Shown here one piece after another: positions 10,504-21,345 of a stretch of 64,000 nt of DNA. The notes beneath the pieces were generated by a model that saw only the letters and a list, made by a program, of their open reading frames with translations, did no database searches and was not told the DNA's origin. How positions within the stretch are numbered: position 1 is the stretch's first letter; each line of letters opens with the position of its first letter. The position numbers and the translations under genes are program-made. Origin of the DNA: Aspidapion aeneum (lineage: Eukaryota > Arthropoda > Insecta > Coleoptera > Brentidae); NCBI GenBank assembly GCA_963576565.1, contig OY755045.1:3905477-3969476 (forward strand), read 5' to 3'.

Positions 10504-11425
10504 TATTAGCTCACACTAATACTATATACTATAGTATTGGCTCACACTATTACTATACTATTGTAGTGTGAGCTATGGTAATCCTAATTTTTTCGAGAAA
10601 AGAAAAGTTGCTCCGATTTCAAAAAATTTTATATATCTTTGCGTTTCAGATGATTTTAAAACGTTTTTGTCGCGCCGTCTGTCTGTCTGTCTGTCTGTAA
10701 CGACCAACCCGCATAACTCAAAAACCGCTTGCCCGATTTAAATGAAATTTAAAAATCATGGGTGCACCCAGGGGGGGGGGGCCCAAGCCTTAGATTTTTT
10801 TACATATTCTCGACATATTTTATGATAAAACACAAAAAATAGCTTGAAATTTGACATCCTGAGGTTTCGGGCCCCCCCCCCCCCCAAGCAGAGTTCGTCG
10901 CGTTCCCGGTGAAGACATGATGACTTTTTTTTTTTTTTTGGTCGCACGATTTTTGAGAGGCGCCCTTTTTAGCTGTCGGGCCCCCTGAGACATGATGACC
11001 TTTTTTTTTTTTTGGTCGCACAATTTTGAGAGGCGCCCTTTTTAGCTGTCGGGCCCCCCCCAAGACACATTCCTGGGTGCGCCACTGTAAAAATGAACAA
11101 AATCCATCGAACACAAGCTAAATAAACGGGTGGAGGTAGATTTCAAAAATTAGACTTTATGTGAAAATTTGGCGTTTGTGATATTAAACGAAAGGTTATT
11201 AAGTCTGGAGTTAAACAAAATACATTTTAGTTAAAAAAAAGGGTGGATTTTGATTTCAACAATTACAGTTTAAGCCAAAACGTGGCTTGTGTGGTATCAC
11301 ATGAAAGGTAATTGCGTCTGGAGTTGAATAAAATATATTTCAGTTTTTACTTATATTAGCTCACACGTACACTATAACTATAGTACCTAGTGTGAGCTTA
11401 GGTGCCCATATATTGACAGAGTATT
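10504..11425 (+). mobile_element. Helentron/DINE-1-like element, copy B, with nested MITE
   Basis: The right hairpin, conserved block and shared terminus (tattgacagagtatt) match copy A. The left side carries two successive gctcacac hairpins. The (TCTG)n tract is only about six units. A hAT-type MITE is inserted at 10757-11087, and the host segment between aatgaaattt and aaaaatgaac is shorter than in copy A, so a deletion accompanied or preceded the insertion. Only about two of the internal 120-bp repeats remain. Confidence 0.7.
10757..11087. mobile_element. hAT-type MITE with duplicated poly-T/GGTCGCA module
   Basis: The ends are CATGGGTGCACCCAGG and, inverted, CAGTGGCGCACCCAGG, and TAAAAAT flanks both sides. 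The interior contains two tandem copies of a module of about 70 bp: catgatgac, a T run, ggtcgcac, gaggcgccctttttagctgtcggg. The same module recurs in the elements at 37854 and 43617. The frames at 10756-11114 translate homopolymers and are rejected. Confidence 0.75.
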
Positions 11426-12570
11426 CTCTTTGCTGGTCTTTATTCAATTTCAAATATTTCCCTTTTTCATGAATTCTCAAAGGGTAATTTTTGAAAGCCA
11501 AATTTTTATGAGGGTTTCACAAACATGCTTTCGAAATTCTTATAAAATATTCCTTTTGGTGGTATAGGTAAATATTTGAATAATGAAACATCTTTCTGAA
11601 GTGATGGGTATAAGAAACTTTCACTGAGCCCTAAAGCTTTAAGAAAGCTTCCGAAATATTAATATATCCTTTTCAACCAATGGCGTATCCAAAGCCTGAT
11701 TTTGGGAGGAGTTATTCACTCAAACCCACACTGAGAAAAATCAGTCAAATAGATTATCAACCTGAGTTTTGCGGGCTTGGATATAATAGGGACATTTTGG
11801 TCAGTTGCTAAGAATAACGGTAACATCCAGGCCAAGACAAACGTTAATTTACTAGTTTCAACTTCTCAACTTTTTGGTTTATTTATATTTGTTAATTTAT
11901 TTTTATTAGATTTGTGGCTTTTTACAAACTAAACTACCGAATTTTAGTAAAAAATTCGACTGCATTAAAAAAACAATACAAAACTAACCTTAAAGAATAA
12001 CGGTAGCATTAAAGAATGGCCACTGTAAGTACCGGGCATCTTTACCGTAAATAACAAAAAAAAGGAGCGAGAAGCTGCTAATGAGCAGACTCAGAAATAA
12101 CAATAACGGTAACAAAGTGTAGAATACGTGAATCAAAATACCCCTATTAAAAAAAAATCGGTCTGTTATTCATCATTTAAAAAATAAACCGGTGTACTAT
12201 GGACTATTTTCTTTGTTGGTCTTGATTCAATTTCAAATATTTCCCTTTTCATAAATCCTCAAAGGGTAATTTTTGAAAGCCAAATTTTTATAACGGTTGC
12301 AACAAACATGCTTTCGAAATTCTTATAAAATATTCCTTTTGGTGCTATAGGTAAATATTTGAATAATGAAACATCTTACTGAAGTAGTGGGTATAAGAAA
12401 CTTTCACTGAGGGCTAAAGCTCTAAGAAAGCTTCCGAAATCTTAATATATCCTTTTCAACCAACAGCGTATCCCGAGCCTGATTTTGGGAGGGGTAATTC
12501 AGTCAAACCCACACTGAGACAAATCGGTCAATTAGATTATCAACCTCAGTTTTGTGGGCTTGGAAATAAT
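11422..12570. repeat. Pair of direct repeats of about 365 bp
   Basis: The segments 11422-11790 and 12205-12570 are about 90% alike by eye, in the same orientation. They share gaaagccaaatttttat, cttataaaatattcc and tccttttcaaccaa. About 415 bp of unrelated DNA separates them, giving a period near 783 bp. They could be a segmental tandem duplication or terminal repeats of a decayed element; I see no LTR-type TG...CA ends or primer-binding site. Confidence 0.65.
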
Positions 12571-12724
12571 ATAGAATTTAACTGTTTTAAATATTCGCTT
12601 CATTTGTTATAAGTTTTTTCGTTCACCTAGACTACACTTTTCCATAAAAATTTAAATTATTATTTATTATTAATTATTTTTTAATAGAAAATCTATTTGT
12701 TTTTAATATGTTTCGCACACAAAA

Positions 12725-13039
12725 GCCCAAAGATCAATAGAAAGACAATGGTACCTGTAAAGCTAACAGATAGAAAATCCAATTAATGGATAATAAATAA
12801 AACAAAAGTAAGGGATGCCAGAGGAGAAGTAGCAAAATTAAAATAGAAATTTGCCGGTCATAATATCAGACAAAAACACAAACGATGAGACAAATGTATT
12901 GTAAACTGGAGACCTTGGGAAAATAAAAGTAGGGAAAATCATGCAGCAATTAGATGGATGAACATGGCGACAGACAGAGAAGAGTGGGAGATATTGGGGA
13001 AGGTTTATGTCCAAAGATGGATTGAAGAAAGCTAAATAG
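12725..13039 (+). pseudogene. RTE-like endonuclease-RT C-terminal remnant
   Basis: The sequence is homologous to the 3' part of the element at 34571-35290, sharing aaagctaacagatag, gaggagaagtagcaaaatta, atggcgacagacagagaa and tccaaagatggat. That part encodes the C-terminal tail after the RT domain (AKLKW..., ..DRE.W...). Multiple stops, including one at the expected KLKW, show it is dead. The 3' microsatellite has been lost. Confidence 0.7.
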
Positions 13040-13886
13040 ATTGTAAAAACAAAACTCACGTTTTACCAATTGTGGAGGGCGGAGGTAATTACCCCCATTA
13101 CCCCCTCCTTATGTACGCCTCTTTATATCTTAAACGGTCTGATAAACTCTGGCTAAAGGATAAACTAGACGCTAGACCAGGTTTTACTCTAACGTGGCTG
13201 ACATTGATAAATACCTAACCAAAATTAATGCCTTTGCTTTGCCCTATTTTTTCCACAGAATTATGAGAAATGCCTAAGAAATCTCAACGTAGCGCAGGGA
13301 GAAAAAAACCTTTTTTCTAGGGAAGGGGTTATTATGCGCTTAGCCTGATATTTATTAACTAAAAGTCCATCAATTTTTTTTTTGATGGGGGGAGTAATTA
13401 CCACGTTACCCCCTCATATCCGCGCTTTTGTCTGACAATTACTCTTACTCTTACAGTGTCTTTGCCGGACAGTGAAGATTTATTTATAAAATCCTTAGTT
13501 CAAATTTTAACTGAATTTTTATGGTAAAACACAACAAAAAAATTAATTTGAAACGAAATACTTTGATGTGTAATTTTACGGGCCCTAAATTTACTTTTAT
13601 CATCTTTGTTGCGACGACGAAATAAACGCATTTCGCGTTGAAACTAAAATAATGAAAAGTCATCATTTTATCTCATCAATATCTGGTTCTAGCTAGGCCA
13701 ATACCTTACCGAACTGAGATTTGTTGAAGATTTATTATTAAACCCATGTTGTGTTAAATTTTGATAAATGAATTAAATTAGAGAGAAATTATAAATTATA
13801 AATAATTTTTTAAACCTTTTAGCTTTTCAAACTTTAAATGAACCAGCTTAAATATTTTCGTGTGTGTGTTTTTCTGAAAAACTAAG
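13040..13886. other. No gene; scattered MITE ends
   Basis: Two same-orientation segments (about 13080-13120 and 13385-13435) carry taattac followed by a C run and then a gtacgcctc/atccgcgct end. They look like right ends of the repeat family also seen at 50085-50145. Nothing coding is supported. Confidence 0.4.
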
Positions 13887-13888
13887 TA

Positions 13889-15334
13889 CAGGGTATCCCA
13901 AATTCCCAAATTCTAAAGCCTAAAATTTCATACGGCATTTTGATATACATAGTAAGCTACGGGGGATTTTGAAAAGCATTTTGAGAGGCGGTCCATAACT
14001 TTTTTATTTATGAAAATTTAACTTTGAGATAAATTGCTTTTCTATAAAAAATCCATTTTTCAACTTGAATTTTATTTATCATTTTTAAATTGTGATATAT
14101 AACAGAAAGTTAGTAGTTTTCTTTTTGAATTCCTTGTATTCTTTGTTTTTTTTATATTTTTTCTTTTATTTTATATTTTATTTTGTTGAAGAATATTTTA
14201 AAATTGCCAAATATATCAAAAATAAAAATATAATTCTCGTATAATTAACGAATAAAAATATTTAAAAAATATTCAGACCGATACGTCAATTTAAAGAAAG
14301 ATTTAGACTGATTTCAAAAATCGAGATAGTATAGGCAAATATCTCAAAAACGATTGATTAGATTTGCGAAATTTTTACACGGTTCTTTTGATCAAGGTGA
14401 GTGCTCCAAATAACCAAAAAGGAACCCCCCCCCCTCCGCAAGCAAAATCAACGTTTCTGAGGGCTTTTTTAAATAACATAAGGATACAATATCCAAAAAA
14501 GTATCTGTTAATTTTTCGTTACAACCATTGACTTCTATACCCTACGGGTAGACCCGGCATGGGCCAAAATTGCCATTATATCAAGCTTTTATCGCAATTG
14601 ACCAAATACAAGTAAGAATTTAATGAGCAAGATAGGGATGAAAATAGAATTTCGGTTTGGTGAGTCCGGACACATGCAACATCGCAAAAATATTCTATTT
14701 GCTTGTCTTGATAAAAAAAGGCAGTGGCGGCGCAAAATAAAAATTTTGAATTCCACTAGACGCAAGGCCAACTTGATTTGCATAGTATAAGACAACAAAA
14801 CTATAGGAGCATTGAAGTGGGATTTGACCGCAAGGCTTTCATGTCAATGGCACATGACGTCATTCAACGCACACTAGATAAAAATAAAAAACTTTAATTA
14901 TCTCCTAAACCGCTCAATCAAACAATGACATATGATACATCATTTTGAAAAGAGTTCAATGACGAATTCGAAAATTAATTAAAATAATGAAAAGTCCATT
15001 CCATAAGAAAAAATGCAACTTTATGTCATATCTCAAAAACTAAAAGTGACAGTTAAAATTTAATGTAGCGGGTGAATTCCTCGTGATAAAGTCTATAAAA
15101 TTCCAATTTACTCTAAATCAAAATTTCCACTAATAACGAAGTTATAGACCCCCTTCCAAAATGCAGACTTTTCAAAAAGCCCCCGTAGCTCAAAGACGAG
15201 ACTGTATTTCAAAATGCGGTTTTCACTATAAGTCTTCTCTTGAAATTTGAGCCTCGAAATGCGTGGTCAGTTTTTCTCTGTCTCCCCTAGAAGTACCTTA
15301 AACCCCTTAAAAGTGCCCAATTTGGGACACCCTG
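13889..15334. mobile_element. Long mariner-type MITE with diverged long TIRs
   Basis: CAGGGTATCCCAAATT starts the element and its inverse closes it (CAGGGTGTCCCAAATT read from 15334). TA lies on both sides (13887-13888 and 15335-15336). The inverted similarity extends inward, for example aagctacgggggattttgaa near the left against tttcaaaaagcccccgtagct near the right. The 1446-bp interior has no transposase frame, so it is non-autonomous. Confidence 0.75.
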
Positions 15335-15654
15335 TACTGTGGACTATTAGAATAAACAAAAGATCTCTGCTGCATAAAAGTAAAAGTATCGAAATTCTAA
15401 AAATCCTTGCAAGTGTAACGACCCCAAAATGAAACTGACAAAACATATGTGAATTTGCACAGCAAACTGCGATTCGAAAATAGACAATTTCTAGCTAAAA
15501 ATACTAAAATATAACACGCTGCGCTTCAGCCTTTTGATGTGAAAGATATTAAATCTTTGGTGGCAATTTTAGTGACTGTGTGTTTATTAGTGCGTTCTGA
15601 GACAAGAAACTGTTGGTTTTTCAAGAAAATTAAGATTAATCATTCTACACTCAG

Positions 15655-15744
15655 TGGCGGTGCATGTTTTAAAACTTTGAGGGACACACCCATAAAAAAT
15701 TACGGCGCAGGCAAATTTTTTTTTTTTGAGTGCCACGGTCTACT
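15655..15744. mobile_element. Possible solitary hAT-type end
   Basis: CAGTGGCGGTGCATG at about 15655 resembles hAT-type MITE ends elsewhere in the window, but no inverted right end or 8-bp duplication is visible. It abuts the 22-bp direct repeat that flanks the next element. Confidence 0.3.
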
Positions 15745-17006
15745 TATAATTTAGAGCAAATAGTTATATCCCAACAAACAATTAAAGTTGTAACGACGAA
15801 ACCCCAACTAGAAAGAATTTCTTAAAAGTAACCGCAACGTACTCCCGCTACGTCTCAGTATACCATACAGCGACGTTATAATTCCCTAAGTGGGGAACCA
15901 ATTTCTGGTTATAACTACTTGGCCAAGTGTTTAAAGTCACTGTAGTAACAACTACACTACTACGTCGTAGCCAGGTATCTACTACGTCGTAGAGGCTGTT
16001 TTTTTTCCGTAATGGCATAAAAGTTGCGATGTAGTTGCAAATAATATAATCGTTTCTTTTTGGTAGAATTGTTACACAATATGGTGGACACAACAGTAAA
16101 CAGACTCGCTTAGTTTATTTGTTTGGTTATGGTTATAATATGAACTATGTTATCCAAAAGTGTGAGAATTTACGAGCAGAGGATCAAAATTCGAGTGCGA
16201 CGCAAAGTTTTTTGTATAACATGCATTATATATATTGCAAAAAACCGGTGCGCCCGTAAAATTGAGCCGTTTTCTGGTAGCTGATGGAATTTTTGTGTTG
16301 TGATTTTGGAGGTTATGTTTTCATAATCGACAGTTAACTCCAACAAATGGTGCTTAAGAAGAGCATTTTTGGTAAGCTTCAACTAATTTGTTTATAAAAT
16401 AGTATGGCTCTTTAATATGAGCTCATAAAACGACAACAAAAATATTAAATTTTCTTTCTTACATAAAAACATGGCGTCCCAAACTATATTCCCTGATAGT
16501 CGAAAAGGTTACTTGAAAGTAGTTGCGGCTTTAAAGTTGATCCAAAAAGTTATTTTGTCTACATTGTTACATCAGATGTTACTATGATGACACAAACTTT
16601 TGTGGTAAAAATTAAAGTTATAATGTAGTTGTCGGATACACTTGTTTGGGACTCCAATGAAGCTTAACTTTCTAGTGGTAATTAAGTAGGATATAAAAGT
16701 CAGGGCGACTACGAAATAACGACTAAAAAGAAAGTAAAACTTTAGCAACGTCCTATTGTGGTAGAGAAGACTATCAGAATCGACTATCAAGAAACAATCC
16801 TATGAAGTAGTTTAGAGGGTCATTTTTACGAAACATCTACTATTTCCTGATACTAAATAGTTGTTAGAACTAAAAAGTAACAAATTTTGGTTGGGATCAC
16901 CACATTTCTACTATAAGAAAGTAGCAAAGCCTTTAGAACTTGTAGCCGCTACTATAAATGTTAGTTGGGATTATATATCAATCATATAATTTAGAGCAAA
17001 TAGTTA
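15745..17006. mobile_element. TIR-like element flanked by a 22-bp direct repeat
   Basis: The 22-bp sequence beginning tataatttagagcaaatag is repeated exactly at 15745-15766 and 16985-17006. The DNA between begins tatcccaacaaaca and ends gttagttgggattata, so its ends are short imperfect inverted repeats. The inside contains two copies of the palindrome CTACTACGTCGTAG (about 15957-15995). A direct repeat this long exceeds the target duplication of common DNA transposons. Confidence 0.5.
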
Positions 17007-17039
17007 ATTAACTATTATTATTATTATTATTATATTTCA

Positions 17040-17265
17040 TAAACAAGTTAAAAAGACCACCCACATTTTTCGCCTGCACATACAAAAGACAAAGAACCAC
17101 TCGCACCTGCACACAAAAGACAAAGACCCACATAACTTTACGTTTTCATATCAGGGTAAAAAAAGCCACTCACACTATTGGCCTGTGCTCAAAAAGACTA
17201 CCCACACTATTCGGCTATGGTCAAAAAGACCACCCAGACTGTTCGCCTATTATGATGACGTCATT
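17040..17265. repeat. Imperfect tandem repeats of about 33 bp and a CRE palindrome
   Basis: Four or five diverged units built on aaaaagaccacccacac and ttcgcctatgg lie just downstream of the GTPase exon, in its intron. TGACGTCA, a perfect CRE-type palindrome, sits at 17256-17263. Any regulatory role is speculative. Confidence 0.45.
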
Positions 17266-17360
17266 ATCACCACATATATATCTCTACTACTTAGGTGCCT
17301 TTTCAATAAATACTCGTATTATCATTTCCTATTTGAGTGCGTTTTGATTGCCCGGCTTAC

Positions 17361-17582
17361 CTTTCTGTCTTTCGTAGGCATTAATACATTCTGACGTCAT
17401 GAACTGACTGATAAGGGCACTCTTTCCAACACCTTGGGCGCCGAGAAGGGCAACTGTGTAATTGGCAATTTCGCTGTTGTGATTGTCTAGGATGGGAGAG
17501 GGGGTGTTGCCGCCCCCTGGGGGTGCGATGCTATTGCTTCTCGATCTGCGGCGCCTGAAGGAGTCTCCCCTGTTCACGATAC
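17361..17582 (-). CDS. Internal exon of an RGK-family (Rad/Gem/Kir-like) small GTPase
   Basis: The exon encodes about 74 residues: a basic, Ser-rich stretch (RRRRSRSNS), a Pro/Gly-rich linker, then NYTVALLGAQGVGKSALISQ and FMTSECINAYERQK. GAQGVGKS is the G1/P-loop that binds GTP phosphate. RGK proteins are atypical Ras-like GTPases that restrain voltage-gated calcium channels and bind 14-3-3 and calmodulin; the Ser-rich stretch could be a 14-3-3 site (inference). The boundaries are a tttttttcag acceptor before 17582 and a GTAAG donor after 17361. The phase is 1 at entry and leaves one base for the next codon. The frame's apparent Met at 17577 is a GTG (Val) and not a start. The remaining G motifs must lie on exons that I cannot find below 17361, so the intron is probably over 17 kb. 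Other Ras-like families are possible, but the FMTSE context favours RGK. Confidence 0.8.
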
Positions 17583-17689
17583 CTGAAAAAAATATAAAAA
17601 AATTACTAAAATGAAGAATACAGCAAGAGAAATATGTACATTCGTATAGGATGTTTTTTCAAGATAATAAAGCTTTTTTACTCAACTTC

Positions 17690-18321
17690 AGCACGGCGAA
17701 AGGAAGGGTAGGTAATGTTTTTCGATTGTGGTATGTATGTAAGTAAATGTGTTTGTGTCACGATAGAGGCTAAACGGCTGAACCGATTTTGACAAAAAAG
17801 GCATACAAATTATCTAAATTTCAGGCCATTCTATTGAAATTCCTTTGATTCCCATTGCAAAAGTCCTCTACATTGCTGTAGTTACTTTGTAGTCCTCCCT
17901 GCTACCACCAATCTCCTCTGCTATTCCCCCCACCCCATTCAAAAACCATATTCGCGTAATTTTATTAAATATAGAGCGATTTCAAAAATTCTATCTGCAT
18001 ACGCTTTCAGATTTTTTTTTCAACACCGTTTTACTAGTTCCCCGCCCGCCTCCCCCTCTCTCCCCCCGCCATCCTTATTAGTAATAGTTATAGCTATAAC
18101 CTTCACCAATATAAAGCGATTTCAAAAATTCTTTCTGCACACGCTTGAAGACTTTTTTTAACATCATTTTACTAGTTTCCCCCTCCCTCTCTTCTACCCT
18201 CCCTCCTTATTAGTAATAGTTGTAGCTATTCCTTTCACAAATATAGAGTATGAACTTATGAAAACGTTATAAGCCCATATTAGTAGCAAAGTTTACACAA
18301 TTAAAATATATTGTGTAAACT
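17690..18321. mobile_element. Second DINE-1/Helentron-like family, with tandem repeats and terminal hairpin
   Basis: The left part has gtatgtatgtaagtaaatg followed by ggctaaacggctgaaccgat, matching the conserved block of other DINE-like elements. Two tandem repeats of about 135 bp follow (gagcgatttcaaaaattct ... ccttattagtaatagtt). The segment ends in a 12-bp stem (agtttacacaat / attgtgtaaact, 18290-18321) followed by ag, so the sequence at the end reads CTAG. It lies in the intron upstream of the GTPase exon. Confidence 0.5.
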
Positions 18322-18359
18322 AGCAGGTAGCAGTATTTTTTATATATATATATTTATCG

Positions 18360-19330
18360 ATTTCACAACGTTCTACGCCTTCCGATACCCAATTTCCACT
18401 CGTTTCTGTTTGCCCATAATTCATCATCTAGGCCTGTTATTCTTATTTCACTGTCTATTCCTTCTCTCCAGGTTCTCCTTGGCCGTCCTCGTTTTCTTCG
18501 GCCAGTTGGTCTCCATTGTAGTATTTGTTTAGGTAGTCTTTCATTATTCATTCCTTGTACATGTCCGTACCACACCAGTTGGTTTGTTCTTATATCATCC
18601 ACTAAAGTACGTTCCCCCACTGTCATAATTTCTCTTATTCTTTGATTTGTAACTCTTTCTCTTTTTGATTTCCCTGCTGCTCTTCTCCAATAGTCCAGCT
18701 TCGTAGCGGAAAGCATTTATTCTGTTCTATCCTTGATTGATATCATATGCCTTCTGCAAATCCACGTAAAGCAGATGCAGCACTTGTCCGTATGCCATTT
18801 TCTTTTCAATAACTTGGGTTATACAAAAGAGAGGATCTGAAGTCGATCTACCCGCCCTGAAACCAGCTTGTTCTTCTGCCTCCATGTCTTTATATTCGCT
18901 CTCTACTTTATTTCTTATTATTTTACCCTATATTCTGCTTAGCGTACTAGTCACAGATATACCTCTATAATTGTCACATATATCTTTCCTTCCTTTTTTG
19001 TATATTGTGGATATATATGACGTTTTCCACTCAGTGGGGACTACAGTTCCATTTAAATATTTTTGGAAAAGATTCCGTAATCCCCAACACAGTTCTTCAG
19101 TGCCATATTTAATAAGTTCGGCTGGGATATTTCCGGGTCCGGCAGATTTACCGCTTTTTAAGGTTGTGCACACGTTTTTGACCTCAGAGATTGTGAGGGG
19201 TACTGGAGATCCCATCGCTCTAATTATATTGTCTCTTGCGTCTTCCTTGAATTCTGCTCTATCTTCAGTTAAAAGTTTTTTAAAATGCTCATTCCATTCT
19301 TTGTCTGGTATTGGTGAAATGATATCTCTT
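18360..19330 (-). pseudogene. RTE-like endonuclease-RT remnant with the catalytic core deleted
   Basis: On the minus strand I read the pre-palm region (SGKSAGPGNIPAELIKYG, then WKTSYISTIYKKG and NYRGISVTSTLSRI), then EEQAGFRAGRSTSD and LYVDLQKAYD. It then jumps directly to the C-terminal tail (TKLDYWRRAAG, LVWYGHVQGM, GRRKRGRPRRTWREG, IGRRRTL). The segment carrying the YADD catalytic motif and the thumb is absent. The join lies near 18720-18740, just after INQG and a stop. The reading frame also shifts between 18928 and 18760. The element is 5'-truncated near 19330, where homology stops at a taattataattatac tract. The 3' end runs into an AT microsatellite at 18340-18358. It sits in the presumed GTPase intron, antiparallel to no known gene. 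Confidence 0.8.
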
Positions 19331-20880
19331 AATTATAATTATACCACACCTACTTATCCCAAAAGACAGATAGAAGCAGACAAGAATACAAAATCGCGCA
19401 ATCAAAGGTGAGAAGAATGATCAGTGATAAGAAAAATCGTGGACGCAAAAGTGCCAGAAAATAGATTCTTACTTAGGAGGTAGGAGAAGTACCGAAAGCT
19501 GGAAAACTATAAGATCGATTAAAAAAGAAACATGCAGTATTTTTTACTGATTTTATTTTTCTTGAAAACCACAGAACCTACAATTTTCCGCGTATTTTCT
19601 TTACAGCCTGTTTTTTATTGACTCATTCGTGTGTGCATACATCCCGGGAAGACCTACTTTAATAAAAAGCATCACGCAAATGCGCGCATTTCCCGAGAAA
19701 TACGTCTCCAAAATTGAGATGCAATTTACAGAGTGTCACAACAGAACAACAGTATTGTATAGCTGGTGTTGCATATTACATTTCTGCGCATTTCAGACGG
19801 TGAAATTTTTTCGTTTTCCGAAAATCGCGGGGATAAATATTGCATGAAATAAAACATGCACAAAACGTGCTTGCAGCGAGCAAATCCCATAAACATCGCA
19901 TCTTCAAAAACGGACATAATCGCAGAAAATAGAAAATATTAGATAGTTAAAGTTTTGCTGCGATTTCTGCGCGTTCTACGTATTGGTTTGGTGCATCATT
20001 TTAGATTGGATGCAAAAGTCTAATTATAAAAATCGCTTGGATTCGTTTTGAAGGCGATAATGTAAACTCTAAATTTCCAAATCTGTATTGAGATCGACCT
20101 CAGAGTCCCATATAAACAAGGTCATAATGCATAAGGAAGCTCCCGTTTTTCTGGTTTATTTTTGGCTTAACACTGGTTAAAATTAGCATCGACAGGACTA
20201 ACGGTTTCGTATCTTTGCTAATTTTAGCTGAGCTTGTGTTAAAATACATCATTTTTATGAGCTGAAACAGGCTGTCTTTTAAAAGTATACAGGGTGATCA
20301 TGATATAAATTAAACAAATTTCGGAGTCAAACAAACTTTCGCTAAATAATTACATGATCTTCTATAATATCTGTACTGGGAAAAGGCCCCTAAAAATTAC
20401 CCAGAAAATGAATATCACAGAACACCAAAGAATGAATGTCATTCAAGCGCATCTCTCTCTCTCTCTTTCACACAACAGCCGCGACTCTTTTTCTTTCCCT
20501 CACACAACAGCCGTCAAAGAACGGAATGACGCTCAAACGTCACATTATGTTTAGTTCCAATTATTCCGTATATTCTATGCCCAATATCCCTTGTTGCCAA
20601 TTTCGGTATGACAGTTTCAACCCCGTCAATATTACTGCTAAAAGCGTATCAGTATGTTGTATTTTAAATGAACCTTAATGAATATATTACTACACATGTG
20701 TGGAAAAGTAGTTTGCAACACGTGCGGAAAAGTATGGTGACAGTTAACGTCATTTCCACACATGTGAAATGCGCACGGGTGAAATCTAACGTTTTCTGAG
20801 GATGCAAATCGTGTAAAATCCATCATTTTCATATGTGGTCGTAGGAAAAATAAGTTTCTGTACGATATTGAATTTGTACA
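19331..20880. other. Mostly unique-looking DNA, no gene supported
   Basis: Short frames here (for example 19629-19847 and 20354-20678) show no domains. A (CT)n tract is at about 20452-20468. cacacaacagccg occurs twice at 20470-20515, and aacacgtgcggaaa/cacacatgtg motifs cluster at 20690-20770. Confidence 0.45.
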
Positions 20881-20884
20881 GTAA

Positions 20885-20955
20885 TACAGTGAATATTGGT
20901 TATAACGACATTGAACGGACCGCTTAATTTCGGTCGTTATAACCGAGCGTCGTTA
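20885..20955. mobile_element. Pogo-like terminal fragment
   Basis: TACAGTGAATATTGGTTATA is followed by cggtcgttataaccgagcgtcgttata, a pattern of repeated cgttata motifs usual in pogo/Tigger-type ends. No matching right end is found. Confidence 0.35.
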
Positions 20956-21224
20956 TACAGAAAAAAGGTAACAAAATGGGTTATATATTTTTATTACGAA
21001 AAAGTGATTATATCTCTTCAGATTTTCATTAAAAACTATATTTTTTGTTACATACATATACCTATGTAACTGCGTATATGTTCATATAATTTTATGTGAT
21101 TATGTAAATTTTATGTATATAGGTACAGTCGGGGACTTAATAAAGGCCGCTGCCGTTTTCAGAAGAGCTTGGATAAAACACATATAATTTATGCGTATTC
21201 CTGGGTTAAATTCAATCATGAAAA

Positions 21225-21345
21225 ATTTCTCTTCGGTCTGTATTCCGTTTAAATGTTCGGTTAAAAAAATACACATAATTGCGGAAAAAATTAACTTTGG
21301 TCTGTAGTCCGTTTGAATGTTCGGTTAAAAAAATACACATAATAG
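21225..21345. repeat. Local duplication of about 64 bp
   Basis: cggtctgtattccgtttaaa and cacataat recur once, 64 bp downstream, with few changes. The flanking DNA to 22200 is AT-rich with no gene. Confidence 0.6.

Noticed and set aside
10756..11114. Lysine-rich minus-strand proteins
   Set aside because: They translate T runs in a MITE.
11422..12570. LTR retrotransposon with two LTRs
   Set aside because: No TG...CA ends, primer-binding site, polypurine tract or gag/pol between the repeats.
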